Positions 42,924 to 51,358 of a DNA stretch of 64,000 bases are shown here, in pieces. The stretch is taken from NCBI RefSeq assembly GCF_003986935.1, contig NZ_RJZE01000005.1:186001-250000 (forward strand), read 5' to 3'. Below the pieces are notes generated by a model. That model worked only from the letters and a program-made list of their open reading frames with translations. It searched no databases and was not told the DNA's origin. The stretch comes from Paraburkholderia kururiensis JCM 10599 = LMG 19447 (GTDB lineage Bacteria > Pseudomonadota > Gammaproteobacteria > Burkholderiales > Burkholderiaceae). Every line of letters begins with the position of its first letter. The stretch's first letter is position 1. The translations under genes were made by a program, and so were the position numbers.

Positions 42924-44264
42924 CTACGCGGAATGCGGTTCGACCAGATGCGAGCGCACGAAGCTCACGTGCTCGCGCAGCACGTAGAACGCGTCCGCAT
43001 AGGCAAGCGGCACGCGCACGTTGTTGAGCGACGCCTCGATGCCGTCCAGTTCATCGAGCAGCGACTTGCGCTGCGCTTCTGTTGCGTGCCGCATGGCGCG
43101 CCGCTCAATGGCAATGAGGACGCCGTAATAGCGGTAGAGCCGCGACCTCACGCGCCAGCGAAATAGCGCCGGCACGACGCGAAGCGCGGGGAAGAGCAGC
43201 ACCGCAACGGGCAGCAGCAGCACGAGCATGCGGTCTGCCACCGTCGCCAGCCAGAACGGCAAACTACGGTAGAGAAAGCTCTTGCCCGATTTGTAATAGC
43301 GCGCCGCATCTTCGCTGATGGGGTATTCGTGCGCGATCAGCTTCGGAAACTGGCCCGCGCCTTGCAGCAGCCCCGCGGTGCCGTTCACTTCCTGAGCCGC
43401 TTCGATGATGAGGTCCGAAATCGCCGGATGAAGGTTGCGGCGAGCCACAATCTCCACCATGGGGCTGATCATGTGCACGGTGTTCGGCGGCACCTTGCGG
43501 CGAAGGTCGAGCACGCCGGGCGGCAGGTCGAGTTCGTCGAGATAGGGAAAGAGGCGCGTATAGGCGCTCGCCTCCGCGAAATCCATCACGGAAACGCCGG
43601 GAATGGCGAGCAGCCGCAGCATGAGTCCGCGGTCTGCGGAATCGCCGCTCAGCAAGGCGGCGTCGATATTGCCGGCCACCAGCTGCTTCGCGGCGTCGAG
43701 GCCGTCGAGCGGCAGCAGCGTGGTTTCGCCGCCGGCATGAATGCCGTTCGCATCGAGCAGCTTCAGCGAGAGCATGCGCGTGCCGCTCCCCTCGCGCCCG
43801 ATCGCGATGCGCTTGCCTTCGAGCTCGGAGAGCTGCGTCATGCCGCTGCCGCGGTAGAAGACCACGATCGGCACGTAAAACACGCTGCCGAGCGACATGA
43901 GCGACTGTATCGGCAAGCCGTCCGACACGCCGCCCTGCACGAGCGCGAGATCCACATGCTGATGCGCATCGAGCAGACGTTTCAGGTTCTGCACCGAGCC
44001 GTCGGATTCGAGCACGCGCACCGTGATGCCGTTACGCGCGAGAATCCGTTTGTATTCGAGCGCGTTCTGCATGAACACGCTGTCGCGCGGACCGGCGCTG
44101 ATGGTGATGCTGCCGGGCGGCGCCGGGTCCACGATCCAGACCAGCGCGGCGACGAGCAGGCCGAAGAACAGAACGAATGGTGCCGCGGTGAGCACCACGT
44201 CGCGCCACACGGGATACGCGTGGTCGCGCAGAAAGGTCTGACGGCGCAATCGATATGGCTTCAT
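42924..44264 (-). CDS. TAXI-type solute-binding protein tethered in the membrane at both ends
   Basis: 446 residues from ATG at 44264. An uncleaved N-terminal helix (about 24-46) is followed by a TAXI binding domain (ITISAGPRDSVFMQNALEYKRIL, VDLALVQGGVSDG, KRIAIGREGSGTRMLSLKLLDANG). Unlike ordinary TAXI proteins it continues past residue about 350 with two membrane helices (RMLVLLLPVAVLLFPALRVVPALF) and a cytoplasmic helical tail. No TRAP membrane subunit is nearby, so it is more likely a sensor or an accessory protein than part of a transporter. The ligand is unknown; such domains bind glutamate or similar acids. Confidence 0.8.
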   Translation of the reverse strand: MKPYRLRRQTFLRDHAYPVWRDVVLTAAPFVLFFGLLVAALVWIVDPAPPGSITISAGPRDSVFMQNALEYKRILARNGITVRVLESDGSVQNLKRLLDAHQHVDLALVQGGVSDGLPIQSLMSLGSVFYVPIVVFYRGSGMTQLSELEGKRIAIGREGSGTRMLSLKLLDANGIHAGGETTLLPLDGLDAAKQLVAGNIDAALLSGDSADRGLMLRLLAIPGVSVMDFAEASAYTRLFPYLDELDLPPGVLDLRRKVPPNTVHMISPMVEIVARRNLHPAISDLIIEAAQEVNGTAGLLQGAGQFPKLIAHEYPISEDAARYYKSGKSFLYRSLPFWLATVADRMLVLLLPVAVLLFPALRVVPALFRWRVRSRLYRYYGVLIAIERRAMRHATEAQRKSLLDELDGIEASLNNVRVPLAYADAFYVLREHVSFVRSHLVEPHSA

Positions 44265-44461
44265 GGCCCCCGCCGGAAAAGCCCCCGGCACGCACCGCTT
44301 TTCCCGGAGACGGCTTGCTCGGCGAATGCGGAATGGTGCCTGGGCGCTGACGCGCCGACTGTCGGCGTGTGTGTAATGTAGGGACGAACCACGTGCCCTG
44401 TCAAAGCGCGCAGGCCGCGATGCCGGCGCGCAGCGCGCCGGGCGCACAGAAGGAGGACACG

Positions 44462-44914
44462 ATGAACGACCACTCAGAACACGACGACGCCTACGATCTG
44501 CAGCGTTTCGTCGATGCCCAGGACCCCGTCTATGCCCGCGTATGCGAGGAATTGCGGGCGGGCCGCAAACGCAGCCACTGGATGTGGTTCGTATTTCCGC
44601 AGATCCAAGGCCTGGGCGACAGCGCCATGGCGCAGCGCTTCGCCATCTCGTCGCTCGCCGAGGCCGAGGCGTATCTGCGCCATCCCGTGCTCGGCCCGCG
44701 GCTGCGGCAGACCACCGGGATCGTGAACGCCGTGGAGGGTCGCGCCATCGAAGACATCTTCGGCTACCCGGATGACCTGAAATTCCGCTCGTCGATGAGC
44801 CTCTTTGCAAAGGCCGCCACGGACAACACGGTGTTTCTCGACGCGCTGCGCAAGTACTTCGAAGGCGAGCCCGACGCGCGCACGCTCGCCTTGATCGCGC
44901 AGCAAGGCGCATAA
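44462..44914 (+). CDS. DUF1810 family protein
   Basis: 150 residues with an ideal AAGGAGGACACG ribosome-binding region. The family pattern is clear: YDLQRFVDAQDPVYARVCEELRAGRKRSHWMWFVFPQIQGLGDSAMAQRFAI, then LGPRLRQTT and FGYPDDLKFRSSMSLF. It is cytoplasmic and all-alpha; the biochemical role of the family is not established (older annotations say calpastatin without basis). It is monocistronic, with a strong terminator right after the stop. Confidence 0.9.
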   Translation: MNDHSEHDDAYDLQRFVDAQDPVYARVCEELRAGRKRSHWMWFVFPQIQGLGDSAMAQRFAISSLAEAEAYLRHPVLGPRLRQTTGIVNAVEGRAIEDIFGYPDDLKFRSSMSLFAKAATDNTVFLDALRKYFEGEPDARTLALIAQQGA

Positions 44915-44919
44915 CGGCA

Positions 44920-44953
44920 AACGGCCCGTTCCCGGCAAAGGGAACGGGCCGTT
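44920..44953 (+). terminator. Strong hairpin after the DUF1810 gene
   Basis: Perfect 14-bp stem AACGGCCCGTTCCC / GGGAACGGGCCGTT with a six-base loop, 6 bases after the stop codon. It lies between convergent genes; short GGTTAC repeats follow at about 45000-45020. Confidence 0.8.
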
Positions 44954-45012
44954 GGGGGCCTGCCTGCAGCGGTTACCGTGGCAACCGCCGCCGCGTTACC
45001 AGGTTACCCAGG

Positions 45013-45549
45013 TTACCAGGTCATGCGCTGGAGCACGCGGTCCTTGAGCACGAAGCGGTGGAACAGCGCGGCGCCCACGTGCATGCCGATCAACACGAGC
45101 AGCACCCATGCGAGCGCGCTGTGGACGTCGCCCATGGCGTGGCCTACGCTCGAACCCGTTGCGGAAAGCGCGGGCAGCGGGATTGCGCCGAGCAGCTCAA
45201 CAGCCCAGCCGCGCGACGACGCGTTGGCCCAACCCAGCAGCGGCACGGCCACGAGCGCAGCGTAGAGCAGAAAGTGCGTGGCGCCCGACACCGTATTGAG
45301 CAGCGGCGAAAGATTGGCAGGCGGCGGACGGTGCGTGAGACGCCAGACGATACGAAGCACCATGGCGGCCACGAGCGCGGCGCCCACGGCAAGGTGCAAG
45401 GCGATGAGGCCGACGGGTTGCGTGTCGCGATGCACTTCGGGCATCGTCCAGCCCAGTACGAACTGGGCGCAAACCAATGCCACGATGAGCCAGTGAAGCA
45501 GACGGGCCACCGGGTCGTACCGGCCCACGTCGTGTTGGGTGTTGGTCAT
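45013..45549 (-). CDS. Cytochrome b561 family protein
   Basis: 178 residues with four membrane helices. Haem-ligand histidines typical of the family are in VARLLHWLIVAL, IALHLAVGA, and the C-terminal DVHSALAWVLLVLIGMHVGAALFHRF. The family passes electrons from quinol to oxygen, superoxide or periplasmic acceptors. It lies 90 bases downstream of the SmtB-like regulator on the same strand and may be co-transcribed, a placement seen for redox stress genes. Confidence 0.88.
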   Translation of the reverse strand: MTNTQHDVGRYDPVARLLHWLIVALVCAQFVLGWTMPEVHRDTQPVGLIALHLAVGAALVAAMVLRIVWRLTHRPPPANLSPLLNTVSGATHFLLYAALVAVPLLGWANASSRGWAVELLGAIPLPALSATGSSVGHAMGDVHSALAWVLLVLIGMHVGAALFHRFVLKDRVLQRMTW

Positions 45550-45639
45550 GAGTCACTCCCTGACAAATTGACAGGGACGCATCTTGCCCGATTTTTCTTA
45601 CCAGTTGCTTAAGAAAATAATGGCCGCGACATGCAAGGC

Positions 45640-45975
45640 TCAGACGTCTTTCTGGCTCTCGTCGAAATCGGAGGAGAGATGCTCGCAAACGTGTTCGGTC
45701 ATGTCGTCGATCACGCGCTTCACGTGCTCGTCGGCGGCCTCGTAGAAGATCTGTTTGCCGCGCCGTTCCGCCCGCAGCACGCGCGCCGCGCGCAGCAGCC
45801 GCAGATGATGGCTCACGAGCGGCTGCGAGAGGCCGTGCTTCGCGGCGATATCCGAGACGCACATCGGCGCGCTCAGGCACGACGCGATGATCTTCAACCG
45901 GCTCGGGTCGCCCATCAGCCGAAACATTTCCGCCAGTTCCACCACCTGGTCATCGCTCAACTCGAAGGGTTGCAT
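45640..45975 (-). CDS. ArsR/SmtB-family metal-responsive repressor with an alpha-5 zinc site
   Basis: 111 residues. The winged helix is in MRLMGDPSRLKIIASCL-like sequence and the recognition helix is SQPLVSHHLRLLRAARVL. The SmtB/CzrA alpha-5 site D-X-H-X10-H-X2-E is fully present (Asp82, His84, His95, Glu98), which in characterised members binds Zn(II) or Co(II) and releases DNA. The alpha-3 cysteine motif is only partly present (MCVSD). It is divergent from a CDF exporter across a pair of inverted repeats, so it should derepress the exporter in excess zinc or cobalt. Confidence 0.9.
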   Translation of the reverse strand: MQPFELSDDQVVELAEMFRLMGDPSRLKIIASCLSAPMCVSDIAAKHGLSQPLVSHHLRLLRAARVLRAERRGKQIFYEAADEHVKRVIDDMTEHVCEHLSSDFDESQKDV

Positions 45976-45993
45976 CCACGCTCCTCTGCGATC

Positions 45994-46024
45994 ACATCAA
46001 TAGATGTTTATATGTGTATATAAT
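45994..46024. promoter_or_regulatory. Operator and promoter of the arsR-CDF divergent region
   Basis: Two abutting inverted repeats: ACATC-AATA-GATGT (45994-46007) and TTATAT-GTGT-ATATAA (46008-46023). A perfect -10 box TATAAT (46019-46024) for the exporter gene ends inside the second, so bound repressor would block polymerase. Confidence 0.65.
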
Positions 46025-46058
46025 GCCCAGACCTCCAGTTTAGCCACGCAACCCTCCC

Positions 46059-47117
46059 ATGGCACATCCACACTCGCACGGCCACGATCATCCGCACGAC
46101 CACGACCATCGCGAAGCGCACGATCACGACCATCCGAATCATCACGACGATCACGATCACGGCCATGGCCATGGCCATGGCGGCCACGACCACAGCCACG
46201 CAGGTCACAACCATCTGCACGGCGTCACGGACCAGCATCGCATCGGCTGGGCGTTCGTCGTCATCGCGTTGTTCATGGTGGTGGAGGTGGTGGGCGGCCT
46301 GATTTCCGGCTCGCTCGCGCTGCTCGCCGACGCCGGCCACATGGTCAGCGACGCCGCCGCGCTCGGCTTCAGCTGGGTCGCCATTCACTACGGCAAGCGC
46401 CCCGCTACCGCGCAACTTTCCTACGGCTACAAACGGCTCGAAATTCTCGCTGCGTTCGTGAATGGCTGCGCGCTCTTCGTCATTGCCGCGTGGATCGTAA
46501 TCGAGGCCGTGCAGCGGTTCGCCTCGCCCGTGCCCGTTGCAGGCAAGACGATGATGATCGTGGCGATTGCGGGTCTTGCGTCGAACGTGGTCGCGTTTCT
46601 CGTTCTTCACGGCGGCAACCGCGAAAACCTCAATCTGCGTGGGGCATGGCTGCATGTGCTGGGCGACATGCTGGGCTCGGTGGCCGCCATCGTGGCCGCG
46701 GGCGTGATTCTGCTGACGGGCTGGACGCCGATCGACCCTATTCTCTCGATCTTCGTCGCCGTCGTGATTCTCAAGAGCGCGTGGGGCATCGTGCGGTCGT
46801 CGGCGCATATCCTGCTGGAGGGCTCGCCCGAAGGCACGGATCTCGCCGAGATCAAGTCAGACCTCGAACAAAACGTGCCCCAGGTGCGCAACGCGCATCA
46901 CATCCACGCGTGGTCCATTACCGGCGAACAGCACATGGTCACGCTGCACGTGCATCCCGCGGAGGGTGCGCCGCATCGCGAAGTCGTGAGCGCCGTGCAG
47001 CGCCGGCTGGCTACGCGCTTCAACATCGATCACGTCACCGTGCAGATTGAAGAAGACGTGTGCATGGACGAACAGGCGCACGAGCACGGCGGCGCAGGCA
47101 GCAAGAACTGCCATTAA
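46059..47117 (+). CDS. Cation diffusion facilitator (Zn/Co exporter) with His-rich N-terminus
   Basis: 352 residues. The first about 55 residues are a His/Asp-rich metal-catching tail (repeated HDH and GHGH), followed by six membrane helices and a cytoplasmic ferredoxin-like domain. Transport-site residues are visible in ALLADAGHMVSDAAAL (HxxxD) and LHVLGDMLGS (HxxxD), the arrangement of Zn(II)-type CDFs. It exports Zn(II) and perhaps Co(II) or Ni(II) by proton antiport. Control by the divergent SmtB-like repressor is strongly implied. Confidence 0.92.
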   Translation: MAHPHSHGHDHPHDHDHREAHDHDHPNHHDDHDHGHGHGHGGHDHSHAGHNHLHGVTDQHRIGWAFVVIALFMVVEVVGGLISGSLALLADAGHMVSDAAALGFSWVAIHYGKRPATAQLSYGYKRLEILAAFVNGCALFVIAAWIVIEAVQRFASPVPVAGKTMMIVAIAGLASNVVAFLVLHGGNRENLNLRGAWLHVLGDMLGSVAAIVAAGVILLTGWTPIDPILSIFVAVVILKSAWGIVRSSAHILLEGSPEGTDLAEIKSDLEQNVPQVRNAHHIHAWSITGEQHMVTLHVHPAEGAPHREVVSAVQRRLATRFNIDHVTVQIEEDVCMDEQAHEHGGAGSKNCH

Positions 47118-47199
47118 CTGCCATTAGCTGCCATCAGGCTTAGGCCTTCGGCGCGAGCGGCGCATTCTCCGTCCGCTCGCGCGCGGCTTCACTGCCAAC

Positions 47200-48255
47200 C
47201 TACGACGCCGCTTCCCAGCGCGCCTGCGCAACGTCGAGCTTCTTCGGAATCAGCCTGAGATTCGTGAACGTATCGGCAATCTGCTGCTGATACGCGATCG
47301 TGGCCGCATCCACACGCTGCACGCCATACGTCGTGCGCTTCAGCGCGAGTTCCAGCGTGCCCGTGTCGAGCCCCACCTGCGGCGAAAGCTGCGCGGCCAC
47401 GGCCGGAATGTTGTCGCGTGCCCACGTGTCGATACGGCTCACCTCTTCCAGCAACGCATGCACGAGTTGCGGCTGCGCACTCGCGAACTTGCGGCCCGCG
47501 AGGTAGTACTGCGTGTTGCGCACGAGCCCTTCGCCATCCACGAGCACGCGCGCATTCGCCTGACGCTGTACGGCTGCAAGATAAGGATCCCAGATCACCC
47601 ACGCGTCCACGCTGCCCTGCGTGAATGCCGCGCGAGCGTCCGCAGGCGGCAGATACGCGGGCACGATCTCCTGATAACCGACCTTCGCGCTTTCCAGCGC
47701 CTTCACGAGCAGGTAATGCACGTTGGAGCCGCGATTGAGCGCCACCTTCTTGCCGCGCAGATCGGCCACCGAGCGAATCGGTGAATCGTGCGGTACCACG
47801 ATGGCTTCGGCCTTCGGCGCGGGCGGCTCGCTGCCGATGTAGACGAAATCCACGCCGCCCGCCTGCGCGAAGATGGGCGGCGTCTCGCCCACCGTCCCCA
47901 CATCCACGGCGCCCGCGTTGAGCCCTTCGAGCAATTGCGGACCACCGGGAAACTCGGTCCACTGCACCGTGATGCCCAGCGGCGCCAGGCGCTTTTCGAG
48001 CGCACCGCTCGCCTTGAGCACGATGAAGTTGCCGTACTTCTGGTAGCCCACGCGCAACACCTTGCCGCTGCCTTGAGCACGTGCGTCGATGCTGGCCGCG
48101 AGCGCGCCCAGCCCGCCCAAGCCGCCGGTAATGCCTGCAACGCGCACGGCGGCGAGTGCCGCCGTGCCTGCCACTGCATGCTTGAGTAGCGAGCGCCGTT
48201 GCCCGTTATGCGCGCGTGATTCGATGTCGTCGTGTGATGAATGGTTCGATGTCAT
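47200..48255 (-). CDS. Aliphatic sulfonate/taurine-type ABC transporter substrate-binding protein
   Basis: 351 residues. The N-terminus carries a twin-arginine-like signal (GQRRSLLKHAVAGTAALAAV), then the SsuA/TauA-type domain: VLRVGYQKYGNFIVLKASGALEKRLAP, VQWTEFPGGPQLLEGLNAGAVDVGTVGETPP, GSNVHYLLVKALE, YLPPADARAAF, and VDAWVIWDPYLAAVQRQ. It captures sulfonates in the periplasm. No permease or ATPase is beside it, so it is an orphan binding protein or uses a transporter elsewhere. It is divergent from the gntR-aprA-like operon, which may act on the same compound. Confidence 0.85.
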   Translation of the reverse strand: MTSNHSSHDDIESRAHNGQRRSLLKHAVAGTAALAAVRVAGITGGLGGLGALAASIDARAQGSGKVLRVGYQKYGNFIVLKASGALEKRLAPLGITVQWTEFPGGPQLLEGLNAGAVDVGTVGETPPIFAQAGGVDFVYIGSEPPAPKAEAIVVPHDSPIRSVADLRGKKVALNRGSNVHYLLVKALESAKVGYQEIVPAYLPPADARAAFTQGSVDAWVIWDPYLAAVQRQANARVLVDGEGLVRNTQYYLAGRKFASAQPQLVHALLEEVSRIDTWARDNIPAVAAQLSPQVGLDTGTLELALKRTTYGVQRVDAATIAYQQQIADTFTNLRLIPKKLDVAQARWEAAS

Positions 48256-48512
48256 GGTTTGTTCGCCTGGCCTTGTGTTTCGCAGGTGTTTTGTGCTTAG
48301 TGATGTCCGGATGTCCGAGTGTCCAGACAGGAAGTGCCATCATGCGTGGCTCATAAGCGCACGGTCAACGCGCTGCTTCCAGTTTTTTCTGCTATCCATT
48401 TCGCGGTCGCGCATATTCCCGTATATCGCGGACGTTCATCGCAAATGCGCAGATCGATATCGGAAATCCTTCGTTTGAGGTACATGCTGCGCTGGCTAGA
48501 CTGCGAACTCGT

Positions 48513-48526
48513 CTTGTCATGACAAG
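48513..48526. promoter_or_regulatory. Palindromic operator of the GntR/UTRA operon
   Basis: CTTGTCATGACAAG is a perfect 14-base palindrome ending 8 bases before the regulator start codon, where it would block both transcription and possibly translation. It is a likely autoregulatory site; no second copy was seen before the sulfonate-binding-protein gene. Confidence 0.65.
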
Positions 48527-48534
48527 TTCACCCA

Positions 48535-49332
48535 ATGCCTCCGTTCACTGCCACACCGCCCCTCGCCGCTCTGCCGCCTCAACCGCGCTATGCCCAAATC
48601 AAGGACATATTGCGTTCGCGCATTCTGGACGGCACCTACGCGCCGCACGGCCGCATGCCTTCGGAATACGAACTGTGCACGTCGTTCGGCGTGAGCCGTA
48701 TCACCGTGCGGCAAGCGCTCGGCGATCTGCAGAAGGAAGGGTTGCTCTTCAGACAGCACGGCAAGGGCACGTTCGTTTCGCGGCCCAAGGCGTTTCAGAA
48801 CGTGACGTCGCTACAAGGCTTCGCCGAAGCGATGTCTTCGGTGGGTCACGAGGTGGTCAACCAGGTGCAGGGTGTACGTGCATTGACGGCAAACGGCACT
48901 GTCGCCGCGCGGCTCGCACTTGCCGAAGGCACGACCGTGATCGAGGTCAGGCGCGTGCGGCTGCTCGACCGCGAGCCGGTGTCCTACGAAATCACCTGGG
49001 TACCCGAATCAATCGGCAAGCGGCTCGCAAGGGCCGATCTCGCGACGCGCGACATCTTCCTCGTCATCGAGAACGATTGCGGCGTGACGCTGGGCCACGC
49101 CGACGTCGCAGTCGACGCCACGCTCGCCAGCGCCGAAGTGGCGAGCGCGTTGAATGTCGGGGAAGGAAGCGCCGTGTTGCGCATCGAGCGCCTCACGCAC
49201 GACGCCAACGGCGTGCCCATCGACTACGAATATCTCTACTTCCGCGGCGACGCCTTCCAGTACCGGCTGCGGATAGACCGCGAACGCGCCGATAGCGAAA
49301 GCGCCCGCTCATTCACAAGGCAAGCGTCATGA
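48535..49332 (+). CDS. GntR-family regulator with UTRA ligand domain (HutC type)
   Basis: 265 residues. The winged helix (about 18-85) includes RYAQIKDILRSRILDGTYAPHGRMPSEYELCTSFGVSRITVRQALGDLQKEGLLFRQHGKGTFV. The UTRA domain (about 95-250) ends with GVPIDYEYLYFRGDAFQYRLRIDR. The family responds to small organic effectors. It is the first gene of the AprA-like operon, overlapping the flavoprotein gene by four bases, an unusual direct coupling of regulator and enzyme. Confidence 0.9.
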   Translation: MPPFTATPPLAALPPQPRYAQIKDILRSRILDGTYAPHGRMPSEYELCTSFGVSRITVRQALGDLQKEGLLFRQHGKGTFVSRPKAFQNVTSLQGFAEAMSSVGHEVVNQVQGVRALTANGTVAARLALAEGTTVIEVRRVRLLDREPVSYEITWVPESIGKRLARADLATRDIFLVIENDCGVTLGHADVAVDATLASAEVASALNVGEGSAVLRIERLTHDANGVPIDYEYLYFRGDAFQYRLRIDRERADSESARSFTRQAS

Positions 49333-51068
49333 ACACCCACGTGCTCGAATACGACATCGTCGTGATTGGCGGCGGCACCGCCGGCCCAATGGCCGCCGTG
49401 AAGGCGAAGGAACGCGACCCGACGCTCAACGTGCTGCTGCTCGAAAAGGCCAACGTGAAGCGCAGCGGCGCGATCTCCATGGGCATGGACGGCCTCAACA
49501 ACGCCGTGATTCCAGGCCATGCCACGCCGGAGCAGTACACGCGCGAGATCACCATTGCGAACGAGGGCATCGTCGACCAGTCCACGGTGTATGCCTACGC
49601 GAAGCACAGCTTCGCGACGATCGAACAACTCGACCGCTGGGGCGTGCGATTCGAAAAGGACGCCACGGGCGACTACGCCGTGAAGAAAGTGCATCACATG
49701 GGCTCATACGTGTTGCCCATGCCCGAAGGCCACGACATCAAGAAGGTGCTGTACCGGCAATTGAAGCGCGCCCGCGTCGCGATCACCAACCGCATCGTCG
49801 CCACTCGGCTGCTCACCGATTCGCATGGCAACGTATGTGGCGTACTCGGTTTCGACTGCCGCACCGCGGACTTCTACGTGGTCCGCGCAAAGGCCGTGAT
49901 TCTCTGTTGCGGCGCCGCTGGGCGCCTCGGCCTGCCCGCGTCGGGTTATCTGATGGGCACCTACGAGAACCCCACCAACGCCGGCGACGGCTACGCGATG
50001 GCATGGCACGCGGGCGCCGCACTCTCGAATCTGGAGTGCTTCCAGATCAATCCGCTCATCAAGGATTACAACGGACCGGCCTGCGCTTACGTCACCGGTC
50101 CGCTGGGCGGTTTCACCGCGAACAGCAAGGGCGAACGCTTCATCGAATGCGACTACTGGAGCGGCCAGATGATGTGGGAGTTCTACCAGGAGCTGCAAAG
50201 CGGCAACGGCCCCGTGTTCCTGAAGCTCGATCACCTTGCGGAAGAAACGATCCAGACCATCGAGCAGATTCTGCACACCAACGAACGCCCTAGCCGCGGT
50301 CGCTTCCACGCCGGACGCGGCACCGACTACCGGCAACAGATGGTGGAAATGCACATCTCCGAAATCGGCTTCTGCAGCGGCCACAGTGCGTCGGGCGTGC
50401 GTGTGAACGAACACGCGCAGACCTCGGTACCAGGGCTTTATGCGGCCGGCGACATGGCCGCGGTCCCGCACAACTACATGCTCGGCGCGTTCACCTACGG
50501 ATGGTTCGCCGGCCAGCATGCGGCGGACTACGTGGCGGGCCGCTCGCACGCCCCGCTCGACGAGGCGCAAATCGCAGCGGAACGCGCGCGCATCTATGCG
50601 CCGCTCGAACGCGAAAGCGGACTCGCGCCCGCGCAGGTCGAATACAAACTGCGCCGCATGGTGAACGACTACCTTCAGCCGCCGAAGGTGACGCGCAAGA
50701 TGGAGATCGGCCTCGCGCGCTTTGCGGCCATCGTCGACGACATAGACGTCATCAAGGCGCAGAACACGCACGAACTCATGCGCGCGGCGGAAGTGCGCGC
50801 CATTCGCGATTGTGCGGAAATGGCCGCACGGGCCTCGCTTTTTCGCACGGAAAGCCGCTGGGGCCTGTATCACCATCGCGTCGATTTTCCGCAGCGCGAC
50901 GACCACGACTGGTTCTGCCACACGGAGTTGTACAAGAACGAGCGCGGCGAGATGGCTTGCAGAAAGCGCCCCGTGGAGCCGTATGTCGTGCCGTTGGCCG
51001 ACAGCGAACGCGACGCTTATACGAAGCTGCGCATCGAAACGAAGCCTGCGGAAACGCAGTTCGCCTGA
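49329..51068 (+). CDS. FAD flavoprotein related to adenylylsulfate reductase alpha / fumarate reductase
   Basis: 579 residues. The FAD-binding motif YDIVVIGGGTAGPMAAVKAKE is followed by a KRSGAISMGMDGLNN segment as in AprA-like proteins, the FAD domain end VPGLYAAGDMAAVPHNYMLGAFTYGWFAG, and a helical C-terminal domain (RAAEVRAIRDCAEMAARASLFRTESRWGLYHHRVDFPQRDDHDWFCH). With the adjacent 4Fe-4S protein it looks like an AprAB-type pair that transfers electrons between a substrate and iron-sulfur clusters. The other genes of sulfate dissimilation are absent, so it is not a sulfate respirer's enzyme. The substrate is unknown; a sulfur compound is suggested by the divergent sulfonate-binding protein. 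Confidence 0.85.
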   Translation: MNTHVLEYDIVVIGGGTAGPMAAVKAKERDPTLNVLLLEKANVKRSGAISMGMDGLNNAVIPGHATPEQYTREITIANEGIVDQSTVYAYAKHSFATIEQLDRWGVRFEKDATGDYAVKKVHHMGSYVLPMPEGHDIKKVLYRQLKRARVAITNRIVATRLLTDSHGNVCGVLGFDCRTADFYVVRAKAVILCCGAAGRLGLPASGYLMGTYENPTNAGDGYAMAWHAGAALSNLECFQINPLIKDYNGPACAYVTGPLGGFTANSKGERFIECDYWSGQMMWEFYQELQSGNGPVFLKLDHLAEETIQTIEQILHTNERPSRGRFHAGRGTDYRQQMVEMHISEIGFCSGHSASGVRVNEHAQTSVPGLYAAGDMAAVPHNYMLGAFTYGWFAGQHAADYVAGRSHAPLDEAQIAAERARIYAPLERESGLAPAQVEYKLRRMVNDYLQPPKVTRKMEIGLARFAAIVDDIDVIKAQNTHELMRAAEVRAIRDCAEMAARASLFRTESRWGLYHHRVDFPQRDDHDWFCHTELYKNERGEMACRKRPVEPYVVPLADSERDAYTKLRIETKPAETQFA

Positions 51069-51103
51069 ATACTCCCTTCACGTATTACGTTATGGAGCGC
51101 GTC

Positions 51104-51358
51104 ATGCCGCTTCCACCGCACACCCCACGCGACATTCTTCATCGCAGTTCGGCGCCGGTCACGATCGACGAAGACAAGTGCATTGCCGACAAGGGCTGCA
51201 CCGTGTGCGTCGATGTCTGCCCGCTCGATCTGCTCGCCATCGACCTCAGCAAAGGCAAGGCCTACATGCAGTTCGACGAATGCTGGTACTGCATGCCCTG
51301 CGAGCAGGACTGTCCGACCGGCGCGGTGAAGGTGGACATTCCTTATCTGTTGCGTTGA
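51104..51358 (+). CDS. Two-cluster 4Fe-4S ferredoxin, AprB-like
   Basis: 84 residues from ATG at 51104, which has GGAG 8 bases upstream; an ATG at 51092 would add four residues but has no ribosome-binding site. Two cluster motifs are visible: CIADKGCTVCVDVCP and CWYCMPCEQDCP, the layout of AprB-type and related ferredoxins. It is the probable electron partner of the flavoprotein. Its stop codon overlaps the start of the HEAT gene (TGATG). Confidence 0.88.
   Translation: MPLPPHTPRDILHRSSAPVTIDEDKCIADKGCTVCVDVCPLDLLAIDLSKGKAYMQFDECWYCMPCEQDCPTGAVKVDIPYLLR

Noticed and set aside
49329..51068. Dissimilatory adenylylsulfate reductase (AprA) as a firm name
   Set aside because: Similarity to the AprA/fumarate reductase superfamily is clear, but no sat, dsr or qmo genes occur, so the reaction cannot be assigned.
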